DNA of 64,000 bases from Paenibacillus sp. S150 (GTDB taxonomy: Bacteria; Bacillota; Bacilli; Paenibacillales; Paenibacillaceae). Both the position numbers and the translations under genes were made by a program. Under the pieces are notes generated by a model. That model did not search any database and was not told the DNA's origin. It was given only the letters and a program-made list of their open reading frames with translations. Position 1 is the stretch's first letter. Each line of letters starts with the position of its first letter. Below are positions 45,711-53,784 of the stretch, piece by piece. The DNA is taken from NCBI RefSeq assembly GCF_019352175.1, contig NZ_JACBYI010000003.1, positions 248,001-312,000 of the forward strand, in the 5' to 3' direction.

Positions 45711-48091
45711 CGGTCCCTGCTTACCACATAATTCATTAAATGCTTCAGAAAAGTGATATTGCGGGGCACCTCTCTCTCGGCTTCCATGGCGAGGCAATAA
45801 TGTTCCCACATCGCTTTACCGGCACCATCCAGACCCAGAACGGATACGAAATTCGAATGGTTATTATCCGCATCCTGGCCAACCGGTTTTCCGAGCACCT
45901 CCGTGTCTCCCTCCACATCCAGCAGATCATCTCTGATTTGAAAAGCAATCCCCAGATGATAAGCGAACTTCTTGAGCGCATGAATTTCCGCCTCACTGGC
46001 CTGTGCCAGCATGGCCGGCATAACCAGGCAGGCCTCAAACCCCAATCCTGTTTTGTAAAAACAAACCATATTCAGCTGCTCAAGCGTGAGCGCCTTTCCT
46101 TTTGAATCCAAATCCATAGCCTGCCCCATGCACATCTCTTCTGCCTTTTGGGCCGAGTAACGCATCAAGGCAAGGACGGTTTCGGCATTGAACCGGTTGA
46201 GAGACGCCTGTTCCCCAATGGCCTTCTGAATCAGATACAGACCGGTTAATTCTGCTATGGCGCTGCTGTGAATCTCATGCAAGGTCTGACGGCCTCTGCG
46301 GGTAGATGCATTATCCTGGGAGGGAAGGTCATCAAAGATCAGCGAAGCGGTATGCATATACTCCAGGGACCGCAGAAGCGGCACGATTGAGGCTGCCTCC
46401 AAGCCATAGCCATTGACGCCCATAACCCAGGCCAGGATCGGACGCACGCGCTTCGCATCCCCTTCGAGGCTGTAATTTGCAGCATCAATAAGCTGTTCCT
46501 TCATTGCCGGAATTCCCTGTGGCTTGATAAATTTCAATTGGCTATTAATTTGAGCGCGGACATTTTTCAATGTGTTAAAAAAATCTTCCTTTTCCTTGGC
46601 ATCATTCTTCAACTGGAAGATCATCCGGTCCCGGAGCAGCTTGTCGAAGAAATCCACATCGCCGGCTTTGCGCACCATTGTCTGGATGAGAAGGTTGAAT
46701 TCCGGATTGCCGGATGCAAAAATCTTCATTGCTTCATTATATTTATCCGCCCCTGCACGTTCTCTATACCGCTTAAGCCCGTTTACTGCACGGTCAAGCA
46801 TCACCTCTCGGGCCTTGGGACTCGCATCATACACGTTATGGATCAGATGGAAAATGACCGCCCAGTACAGCTCAAAGGGATTGATAAGATCCGGCCTTTG
46901 GTCCCGATGCTGCAAATAATAGGTATATGGCGTTACCGCCCCGTCCTTCATATCGTCGGCCATATCCGCAAAATCATCGGCAAGCTGATTATAGATGCCA
47001 AAAAAGAAGGTCCGCTGCTCAAACCCCTCATCCTCAGGAGCGCTAATGATGGAACGGGCAATCAGCCGGGACGAAGAAGACTTCAAAATAACGGGGAGAT
47101 ACAGCTCTTCATTGGTATAATCAGCTCGCGACAAAACCTTAATCCGGTCGATATCCTGAGCTTGAAAAAAGATATAGGACTGCCCGAAAAACGTCTGCCT
47201 GGTGTCAGGCTCCTGATGCTCCTTAATATACTCAAAGGCCTCCGAGAGCTCCGAATGTATATAATGAATCAGCCGTCTGTTGTCCCCCTGCCATTCGCCA
47301 AGCTCAGGCGCAGTTCCAGTGAGCAGCGCTGTGCGTATCATACCGGAATATTGTTCTTTTTCTTGAAAGTTCAACACCTGTGAATCAAGCAGATCATCAA
47401 TAAAAGGATAGGTTAGGCCATAGGAGTAACCAAGTCTGATCGCTTCGTCCAGTCTGACCGACCGTTCCGCCGGTGGAACTCCGTCGCCCATTTCTTCCAT
47501 TACATGCAGAACAACACCGGCTATAATCTTGATCAGCTTACGCTGGGCATGCTCCGCATTCATTCCCTCGGGAATGTTCGCTGCAACAGACCTCAGCTTG
47601 TTGAATACCCAGATTGCGGCGGCTTCTATGCCTTCCTTTTGGGCCCAGCGGTACACCCCTGCCAGATTCATAGACTCCGGCTGATCCGGTTTATCAGCGC
47701 TGATGGACTGAAGCAGATATTTCTTCAAGTCCGCAGCCGCACGCTGAATGCGGGCCTGTGTGACAGGAGAATCCACAGCCTTGCCCAGATCCCTCATATA
47801 AATATAAGAGACACTCCGGCTCAGATATTCATCCAATTTACCACTGTTACTCAGCCATTGAATATATCTGTAATAATCACGGGTATCCGGCTTGCTGTTC
47901 CCCTTCGATATAAAAGCTGCCCACGGAAAGCGACGGACATGCTTTCTCTTCCATTTTTGGATATCCTCTGTAAGAGCAGCCACATAGGATTTGTCCATGA
48001 CTTGATCATAGAGGGATGAAAAATACAGGGCTGCCTTCTGCTCTGCCATGCGATAGCTGGTGCTGGCATGATTTCTAAATTTTTCATTCAT
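45707..48091 (-). CDS. Terpene-synthase-like / polyprenyl synthetase fusion
   Basis: A 794-residue cytosolic protein with two isoprenoid halves. Residues about 520-794 are a complete trans-prenyltransferase: first Asp-rich motif FDDLPSQDN with RRGR after it (about 589-603) and second motif QIRDDLLDVEGD (about 721-731). The N-terminal half (about 20-490) is all-helical with two acidic motifs, FIDDLLDSQ (about 234) and YNQLADDFADMADD (about 370-383), like a class I terpene synthase or synthase-related fold. A product made and then cyclised or condensed in one polypeptide is inferred. ATG 48091 is preferred over GTG 48100. No other terpene genes are adjacent. Confidence 0.85.
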   Translation of the reverse strand: MNEKFRNHASTSYRMAEQKAALYFSSLYDQVMDKSYVAALTEDIQKWKRKHVRRFPWAAFISKGNSKPDTRDYYRYIQWLSNSGKLDEYLSRSVSYIYMRDLGKAVDSPVTQARIQRAAADLKKYLLQSISADKPDQPESMNLAGVYRWAQKEGIEAAAIWVFNKLRSVAANIPEGMNAEHAQRKLIKIIAGVVLHVMEEMGDGVPPAERSVRLDEAIRLGYSYGLTYPFIDDLLDSQVLNFQEKEQYSGMIRTALLTGTAPELGEWQGDNRRLIHYIHSELSEAFEYIKEHQEPDTRQTFFGQSYIFFQAQDIDRIKVLSRADYTNEELYLPVILKSSSSRLIARSIISAPEDEGFEQRTFFFGIYNQLADDFADMADDMKDGAVTPYTYYLQHRDQRPDLINPFELYWAVIFHLIHNVYDASPKAREVMLDRAVNGLKRYRERAGADKYNEAMKIFASGNPEFNLLIQTMVRKAGDVDFFDKLLRDRMIFQLKNDAKEKEDFFNTLKNVRAQINSQLKFIKPQGIPAMKEQLIDAANYSLEGDAKRVRPILAWVMGVNGYGLEAASIVPLLRSLEYMHTASLIFDDLPSQDNASTRRGRQTLHEIHSSAIAELTGLYLIQKAIGEQASLNRFNAETVLALMRYSAQKAEEMCMGQAMDLDSKGKALTLEQLNMVCFYKTGLGFEACLVMPAMLAQASEAEIHALKKFAYHLGIAFQIRDDLLDVEGDTEVLGKPVGQDADNNHSNFVSVLGLDGAGKAMWEHYCLAMEAEREVPRNITFLKHLMNYVVSRDR

Positions 48092-48278
48092 ACGATGCAC
48101 AACCTCAATTTCTTATTTGTTTATCATCGGTGCATTTCATCCTGAGGAAGCAATTCGGATGATGGTTTTATTTTTATACGGCTAAGGACCTGGATGGTTA
48201 CGAAAAATGAATGCATACCACAAAATAAGACACCCAAGAGTTTGGGTGCCTGTGCCAAGCATATAAATTCTATATTTC

Positions 48279-48307
48279 AAAAAAAGAGAGCCGGCTTGCA
48301 GCTCCCT
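48279..48307 (-). terminator. Terminator after the siderophore-binding protein gene
   Basis: On the minus strand GGGAGCTG and CCGGCTCTC form the stem, followed by seven T residues. Beyond the T-run the bases GAAATATAGAATTTATATGC nearly duplicate those beyond the ftsY terminator. The rest of the gap 48092-48278 has no gene. Confidence 0.85.
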
Positions 48308-48324
48308 TATTATTCTCGGTATTC

Positions 48325-49278
48325 TTACTTCCCTGTATACAGCTTGGTTTTCATCAAGGCCTCCAGGAATGAGAACTTGCTGTATGCCGTTCCGCCTTGG
48401 GCCAGCGGATCTACAATATTGACATACACATTGCCGCTCTTGACCGCCTTCAGATTCTTCCAGATCGGATTTTTCTGCAGCTCTTCCAGCGCCTTCGGAT
48501 TATCCGTATTCTCATCTGCCGAGAACTGGACAAACAGGTAATCCGGGTTCATCGCCGCAAAGGCCTCCAGCGAAATATTCTGCTGCGCTTTTGCTTTCAG
48601 CACTTCACCAGGTACAGCTGCACCAAGATCTGCGTACAGGGACCGGTTGAAGAAGACATCCTGCGGATAGATGAACAGATTGCCTACACGGATGCGGACC
48701 GCCACGACCTTCTTGTCCTTGAACTTCGGAGCAAGCTTCGCCTTGGCTGCTTTTAATTCACTCTGGTATTTCAGAATCGCTTGTGTCGATTCCGTCTGCT
48801 TGCCGGTAAGGGCCGCCAGCAGCTTCAGGTTGTTCATCCAATCCGTTGAGATATGGGATACAGGAATTGTAGTGGCTATTTTCGCCAGCTTCTCATTTGT
48901 CTCTGCCGGGAATTTGGTGCTGCTGAGGATAACAGCCGGTTTGAGCTTCAATATGGTCTCCAGATTTGGCTCCATTTTCTCGCCGATGGGCTTAACGCCG
49001 CTCGTAATTTTGGAGAACATGGCCGGAAACTCCCCTCCGACAGTAGGAGCCCCCTTTGGTTTGAAATTCAGCACCAATGCGTCTTCAAAAGCCTCCAGTG
49101 CGCCGACAATGACAATGTTATCGGTCTTTGCAGGAACCGTATAGACCTTTCCTTTATAGGTAATCTTCTGCGTAGCCGTTGCTTTCGCTACGCTTACAGG
49201 CGCCGCACCAGCGCTTACGGCAGATCCGATTCCCAATACCATTACACTGGCTAGCACCAAACTCTTTAATCTTTTCAT
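48325..49278 (-). CDS. Siderophore-binding ABC transporter protein
   Basis: A periplasmic-binding-type protein of 317 residues for ferric siderophores, FecB/FeuA-like (PAKTDNIVIVGALEAFEDALVL, EPNLETILKLKPAVILSSTKF, and AAMNPDYLFVQFSADENTDN). The signal peptide is clear (KRLKSLVLASVMVLGIGSAVSA-GAA) but there is no lipobox cysteine, so the protein would be cleaved by signal peptidase I and not lipid-anchored, which is odd for a Gram-positive. A near-perfect Fur box lies 32 bp upstream. No permease or ATPase gene is adjacent. The ribosome binding site is weak. Confidence 0.9.
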   Translation of the reverse strand: MKRLKSLVLASVMVLGIGSAVSAGAAPVSVAKATATQKITYKGKVYTVPAKTDNIVIVGALEAFEDALVLNFKPKGAPTVGGEFPAMFSKITSGVKPIGEKMEPNLETILKLKPAVILSSTKFPAETNEKLAKIATTIPVSHISTDWMNNLKLLAALTGKQTESTQAILKYQSELKAAKAKLAPKFKDKKVVAVRIRVGNLFIYPQDVFFNRSLYADLGAAVPGEVLKAKAQQNISLEAFAAMNPDYLFVQFSADENTDNPKALEELQKNPIWKNLKAVKSGNVYVNIVDPLAQGGTAYSKFSFLEALMKTKLYTGK

Positions 49279-49309
49279 CATCGCCTACTACCCCACCCCA
49301 GATCTTATT

Positions 49310-49328
49310 AATAATGATAATCATTATC
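49310..49328. promoter_or_regulatory. Fur box
   Basis: AATAATGATAATCATTATC matches the 19-bp Fur consensus GATAATGATAATCATTATC at 18 of 19 positions. It lies 32 bp upstream of the siderophore-binding gene, which should therefore be induced by iron starvation. The following 49329-49576 shows no gene. Confidence 0.93.
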
Positions 49329-49576
49329 GGTATAATCATAGTTTCATCCGTGATATTTGAACATGGATTTTATCCGCAAATAATTTGGACGATCTTCGTA
49401 TTGTGAGGGGGCTGCAATTCACGAAACATACAGCTGTGCGCTATGCACTCCACACTGGCTGCTCCCGGGAGACCCTTGCAGCCAGGCTTCTGCGGAGCAG
49501 ATCATTTACAGGTTCAAGCTATATAAAGCCGGCTTGGAGTAAGAACGGCGGAGGGCTGAACTCCACGCACACAGCA

Positions 49577-49613
49577 AACAGCGCGCACCGGGCGGAGCCC
49601 GGCACGCGCTGTT
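49577..49613 (-). terminator. Terminator-like hairpin after the EamA gene
   Basis: AACAGCGCG-CA-CCGGGC, loop GGA, GCCCGG-CA-CGCGCTGTT: a long GC-rich stem, 46 bp past the transporter stop. The T-run is short on the minus strand. Confidence 0.7.
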
Positions 49614-49658
49614 AATCCAGTTGAACGGCAAAAGGACACTCTGCCTGAGTAATGCAGA

Positions 49659-50621
49659 CTATATCCGTGAGGCCGCGGTGTCGGCTATCCGCCACCGCAG
49701 CTTGTACAGCCCGGGAAGCACGATGCCCAGCAGCACCAGCACAACTCCGGTCCACTGCAGTCCGCTTACCCGCTCATGCAATACGAACGAGGACAGCAGC
49801 ACGGCAACCGGCAGCTCGGCCGCACCGAGAATGCCTGCCATTCCGCCCCCAATATGCGGGACACCAACCGCAAACAATACCGGGGGAATAAAAGCCCCGA
49901 ACAAGCCCAATAGAAATCCGAACAGCAGCAGCTGTCCCCACAAAAGGCCGTTAAACAGAAAGTATGGCGGGAAAAGAACGAACAGCAGCAGCAGACCGCC
50001 GGTAACCATCCATGCACTGCGGTATGCGGGATGTGCCGAGGGAACGGCTTTGCCGCTGAAGATAATGAACATGGAATAGCTTACTGCGGACAGCAGGCCC
50101 AGCGTGAGCCCCAGAACGTTGAAATGCGCTGCGCCCTGGTCCATGATTCCTGCGGCAAGCAATGTGCCGCCGAACAGCAGCAGCAATGTCAGCAGCGTTA
50201 CCTTGTCGGGACGCTGGCGCTTGCTGACCGCCTGAACCAGCACGCTGATCCAGGTGAACTGGAACAGCAGAATGATGGCCAGCGAAGCCGGAATGTAACG
50301 CAGTGACTGGTAGTAGACCAGACCCGTTACCACCGTAGGCGCTCCCGCCAGCATCAGCAGCAGCCTCTGCTTCCACGTAAGTGCTGGCGATGCCTTCCGC
50401 GCTGCAGCGGGTGAAATGCCTTCGCTGCGCAGTTTGCGCGTCTGTCTGACCTTTGTATACAGCGCCAGCAGCCAGGCAAGGATGCAGCCGGTCAACAGCT
50501 GCGTGCCAACCACTTCACCGAGCTGATACCCTTCTCCGTAAGCCAGTACAACTATTGTGGATAAAATTCCGTAGCTCATGGCTCCCACCAGCACGGATAT
50601 TAAATACTTGAAATCTTTCAT
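49659..50621 (-). CDS. EamA-family (DMT) transporter
   Basis: A 320-residue protein with ten hydrophobic helices in two repeated halves of the drug/metabolite transporter superfamily (LISVLVGAMSYGILSTIVVLA at the start; LPVAVLLSSFVLHERVSGLQWTG near the end). It starts at ATG 50621, with AGGAGG nine bases upstream. The longer open frame before it is the regulatory leader. The gene stands alone behind a guanine-riboswitch-like leader with an overlapping terminator, so export or import of a purine-related compound is inferred. Confidence 0.92.
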   Translation of the reverse strand: MKDFKYLISVLVGAMSYGILSTIVVLAYGEGYQLGEVVGTQLLTGCILAWLLALYTKVRQTRKLRSEGISPAAARKASPALTWKQRLLLMLAGAPTVVTGLVYYQSLRYIPASLAIILLFQFTWISVLVQAVSKRQRPDKVTLLTLLLLFGGTLLAAGIMDQGAAHFNVLGLTLGLLSAVSYSMFIIFSGKAVPSAHPAYRSAWMVTGGLLLLFVLFPPYFLFNGLLWGQLLLFGFLLGLFGAFIPPVLFAVGVPHIGGGMAGILGAAELPVAVLLSSFVLHERVSGLQWTGVVLVLLGIVLPGLYKLRWRIADTAASRI

Positions 50622-50663
50622 GTTGCATATCCTCCTGAATCTTCCGAATAAGCCGTGACACGC

Positions 50664-50787
50664 AAAAAAACCTAACTGCGGGGACAAGGACCCTGAAAAA
50701 TGATCCTTGTCATCGTAGTTAGGAAGAGTAGGCTTCCTGTAGAAACCCTCGCCCTGTAGATGCCAATCGGCTGCGAGGCTATACGAG
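50664..50787 (-). promoter_or_regulatory. Guanine-riboswitch-like leader with overlapping terminator
   Basis: Read on the minus strand. P1 is TCGTA (50786-50782) with TACGA (50717-50713). P2 is CCTCGC with GCGAGG, enclosing a 20-base loop. Junction 2-3 is GGTTTCTAC, P3 is AGGAA with TTCCT, and junction 3-1 is AACTAC. These match the purine-riboswitch core: GUUUCUAC and ACUA, with C at the ligand-pairing position typical of guanine. The long P2 loop differs from the normal seven bases. CCTAACT (50723-50717), part of P3/P1, can instead pair with AGTTAGG (50677-50671), closing a terminator with inner GACAAGGA/TCCTTGTC and seven T residues. Confidence 0.8.
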
Positions 50788-50822
50788 AACGGTATGTAAT
50801 TATATGCATGACGACTGTTCAT

Positions 50823-50851
50823 ATGTTACATGGCAAGTAAGCTGATGTCAA
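50823..50851 (-). promoter_or_regulatory. Promoter of the EamA transporter leader
   Basis: On the minus strand a perfect TTGACA (50851-50846), a 17-bp spacer and TAACAT (50828-50823). The transcript would begin near 50815, about 30 bases before the aptamer. Confidence 0.9.
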
Positions 50852-50994
50852 CCCATAATTCTTTAAATTTGTGGAAGCTGGAATCCAGCCGGCCATCCTT
50901 TATTTCACCCCGTATTTTTCCTGAAAATATCGGCCGCTATCAGCTCAACCCATACACTCTGTAATCTGATTTCCTCAGTAAGCTCTGTTATTTT

Positions 50995-51021
50995 TGAAAC
51001 ATGTCAGATTTGATTCACGTA
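50995..51021 (+). promoter_or_regulatory. ECF-sigma-type promoter of the XpaC-TelA set
   Basis: TGAAAC (50995-51000), 17 bp, CGTA (51018-51021). This is the hallmark of extracytoplasmic-function sigma promoters such as those of B. subtilis sigma-W, which is known to control a TelA-like protein in the yceC-H operon. It lies about 140 bp before the first gene; no better sigma-A promoter is obvious in the gap. Confidence 0.7.
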
Positions 51022-51158
51022 ACAAAACATATTATTAACCTTATTTTCCGCCTCCCTCCCCCATATCGGGCAATAATTCGGAGCTAAACCCGATCTTCTC
51101 TGATAAAATGAATCCAAAGGCTCCCCGTCAAAATATACGCTCAGAGGAGGTGTAAATC

Positions 51159-51902
51159 CTGAATCGTTATGGACCCGTTAAGCTGTTAGGACTTATTGCC
51201 GGAACAGCCTTGCTGAATATTGTCGTGTTATCCCCCGGGCTGCTGGGCCTGGAGATTGCCGGCGGAAGTGCCATTGAGACCGCTGCAGGCGTAACCTTGC
51301 TGATTATTAGTCTGCTTGTCGTGCTGTACGGGAGCTATACACTTCTCTTCAAAGCACCCGCTGTTCCTTCTGCCCGACATTTGGAAACCCGGGAGGACTA
51401 TATCACCGGGCTGAGCCGCTACCGGAATGTGAAGGCGCTGAGGGATGACGTCCTGCTTGCCCTGGATCAGCTGGAGCGGCTTGATAAGAAGAAATCGACC
51501 CTGCTGAAAGTGCTGGGAGAGCGGTTTGAGCCCACCGAATTAAGCTACCGGAAGTTTCAGGCAGTGATTGGTGAAGTCGAGAAGCTTTTTTATCTGAACG
51601 TTAGAGGGATTCTGAACAAGCTTAGCGTATTCGATGCGTCGGAATTCACCCTGTTCACCAACCGGCAGAAGCCGAAGCCCTTCTCCGATACACTTGTGCA
51701 GAGAAAAACCGAGCTGTACAATGAATATTTTTCCCATGTAACCGGCTATCTGGGGGCCAATGAAGAAATTCTGCTCAAACTGGACCAGCTGCTGCTGGAG
51801 ATTTCCCTGCTGGACAGCACGGATTACACAGCAGTTGAAGAAATGCCCTGCATGAAAGAGCTGAGCGCCCTGATCGGGCAGACGAAGCTCTACCAGAATT
51901 AG
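51159..51902 (+). CDS. XpaC-like membrane protein (probable CTG start)
   Basis: A protein of about 247 residues: two N-terminal hydrophobic helices (LLGLIAGTALLNIVVLSPGL; TAAGVTLLIISLLVVLYGSY) and a helical cytoplasmic domain of about 180 residues, resembling XpaC, which is paired with TelA-type YaaN in Bacillus. The perfect AGAGGAGGTG is followed at eight bases by CTG 51159, in frame right after a TAA. The next standard start (TTG 51210) would remove half of the first helix, so a CTG start is the best reading. It heads the four-gene set and leads into the VWA gene after 14 bp. Confidence 0.75.
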   Translation: MNRYGPVKLLGLIAGTALLNIVVLSPGLLGLEIAGGSAIETAAGVTLLIISLLVVLYGSYTLLFKAPAVPSARHLETREDYITGLSRYRNVKALRDDVLLALDQLERLDKKKSTLLKVLGERFEPTELSYRKFQAVIGEVEKLFYLNVRGILNKLSVFDASEFTLFTNRQKPKPFSDTLVQRKTELYNEYFSHVTGYLGANEEILLKLDQLLLEISLLDSTDYTAVEEMPCMKELSALIGQTKLYQN

Positions 51903-51916
51903 AAAGGAAGATGCAC

Positions 51917-53605
51917 ATGGCCGGAAAAGGCAAAAAACTGACCATACTCGTGGTGATTGCAGCAGCCGTATTTGCTCTGGTCTATTTCGGGATCACACTG
52001 ACCGCCAATCTGGGCAAATCCGATAAGGAAATCTCGGCGGAAGATGCCGGTAAGAGGCTGAACAAACTATACAACGATATTAATGTAACAGTGGCAGAAA
52101 CGGTAAAAGGCCAGATCGACCTGGACCCGGCAGATATCGGCGAGTCGCTGCCCGACATCTCCAAGTTCCCGATTTCCGTGGAAAATACAACGGAGAGCTT
52201 CGTGGAGATCTTCTCATCCACCGAGAAATCCGGCACGGGAAATGACGGCTGGCTGAACGAAGTGGCAACGGCCTTCAATGATGCCAAGCCGATGGTCGGC
52301 GGCAAGCAGGCCTCGGTCAAAATCCGCAACATCGCCTCAGGCACGGCTGCCGACTACATAAGGTCCGGCAGGTACATTCCTGATGCTTTTACCCCTTCCA
52401 ACGAGCTGTGGGGTGAAATGGTCAAGGCGAACGGCACACCTGCCGAGCTTATCTCGAAGCGTCTGACCGGGAATGTGGCCGGGGTGGTGACAGGCAAGAA
52501 GAAATATGATGAGCTGGTCGGCAAGTATGGCTCGCTGAATGTCAAAACTATTACGGACGCCATCGCAGGCAACGAGCTGTCCATGGGCTACACCGACCCG
52601 TTCGCCAGCTCCACAGGACTGAATTTCCTGGTAACCGCACTTGGCACCTTTGACAGCTCGGATCTGCTCAGCGACAAGGCGGTTCAGGGCTTTGAGCGTT
52701 TCCAGGCAAATGTTCCGTTCATTGCTTCAACCACCCTGCAAATGCGGGATGCGGCCAAGACCGGCGCACTGGATGCTTTTGTTCTGGAATATCAGACCTT
52801 TGTCAATGCGGCGGATCTGAAGAGCGGCTATGTGTTTACGCCGTTTGGGGTACGGCATGACAGTCCGCTCTACGCGCTGGGGAATTTGCCCAAAGAGAAG
52901 GTGGACATTATCAAGGCGTTCGCCGAATTCACGGAGCAAGCCTCCAATCAGAAGCTGGCTGCGGATAAAGGCTTCAACGGCCTGGATGATTATGTCTCGG
53001 AAATGGCCCCGGTTGAAGGCAGCATCCTTTCCTCCGCCCAGAAGCTCTGGAAGGAGAAAAAGGATGGCAGCAAGCCGATTGCGGCTGTATTTGTAGCCGA
53101 TGTATCGGGAAGCATGGCCGGGGAACCGCTGAACCAAATGAAGGAGTCGCTGCTTAAGGGCCAGAAGTTTCTGGGAAAGGACAACAGCATAGGCTTTGTA
53201 TCCTACTCCAGCGAAGTGACGATCAACCTGCCAATTGCCAAATACGATACCAATCAGCAATCGATGTTCGTCGGCGCGATTAACAGCCTGCAGGCTGCCG
53301 GAGGCACCGCTACTTTTGACGGAATGATTGTGGCGATGAAAATGCTCCAGGACCAAATCGCCGCCAATCCCGGCATGAAGCCGCTGATCTTCGTTCTAAG
53401 TGACGGAGAGACCAATGAAGGCCATTCGCTGGATGATATCCGGAGCCTCATTGAGACCTACAAAATTCCAGTCTACACCATCGGCTATAATGCGAATATC
53501 AAGGCGCTGGAGAGCATCTCCAGCATTAATGAGGCGGCGAATATCAATGCGGATACAGACGATGTGGTCTACAAGATCGGCAATCTGCTGAACGTGCAGA
53601 TGTAG
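51917..53605 (+). CDS. Membrane-anchored VWA protein with binding-protein-like domain
   Basis: A 562-residue protein. The N-terminal membrane helix (LTILVVIAAAVFALVYFGIT) anchors an extracellular part. Residues about 30-350 resemble a substrate-binding-protein fold (SGRYIPDAFTPSNELWGEM, MGYTDPFASSTGLNFL). The C-terminal 190 residues are a von Willebrand factor A domain with a complete MIDAS site: DVSGSMAG, then TFDG, then LSDGETNEGH. ATG 51917 has GGAAG six bases upstream. VWA domains bind partners through a metal ion, so an assembly or sensor role at the membrane with TelA is inferred. Confidence 0.88.
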   Translation: MAGKGKKLTILVVIAAAVFALVYFGITLTANLGKSDKEISAEDAGKRLNKLYNDINVTVAETVKGQIDLDPADIGESLPDISKFPISVENTTESFVEIFSSTEKSGTGNDGWLNEVATAFNDAKPMVGGKQASVKIRNIASGTAADYIRSGRYIPDAFTPSNELWGEMVKANGTPAELISKRLTGNVAGVVTGKKKYDELVGKYGSLNVKTITDAIAGNELSMGYTDPFASSTGLNFLVTALGTFDSSDLLSDKAVQGFERFQANVPFIASTTLQMRDAAKTGALDAFVLEYQTFVNAADLKSGYVFTPFGVRHDSPLYALGNLPKEKVDIIKAFAEFTEQASNQKLAADKGFNGLDDYVSEMAPVEGSILSSAQKLWKEKKDGSKPIAAVFVADVSGSMAGEPLNQMKESLLKGQKFLGKDNSIGFVSYSSEVTINLPIAKYDTNQQSMFVGAINSLQAAGGTATFDGMIVAMKMLQDQIAANPGMKPLIFVLSDGETNEGHSLDDIRSLIETYKIPVYTIGYNANIKALESISSINEAANINADTDDVVYKIGNLLNVQM

Positions 53606-53621
53606 AATATTCGGAGAAGTG

Positions 53622-53768
53622 AAGCTTCATAAAACCTGGCCTATGCTTCCGAAGCGAGTTTTATTGCGGAGATTATTCGAAGATGTAAAGCTTCATAAAA
53701 CCTGGCCTACGCTTCCGAAGCGAGTTTTATTGCGAAGATTATTCGAAGATGTAAAGCTTCATAAAACT
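53622..53768 (+). repeat. 66-bp tandem repeat before telA
   Basis: Two full 66-bp units (53622-53687, 53688-53753) differing at about two positions, plus a 15-bp partial third (AAGCTTCATAAAAC). Each unit contains GCTTCCGAAGC inside an ATAAAAC/GTTTTAT stem and ends GAAGATTATTCGAAGATG or close. The last partial unit runs into TTTTAAGGAGG, the telA ribosome binding site. The unit matches words in the smc-ftsY spacer. 66 is a multiple of three, so the repeat is open in a frame (72 residues), but I doubt it is translated. Confidence 0.92.
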
Positions 53769-53784
53769 TTTAAGGAGGCTTGTT

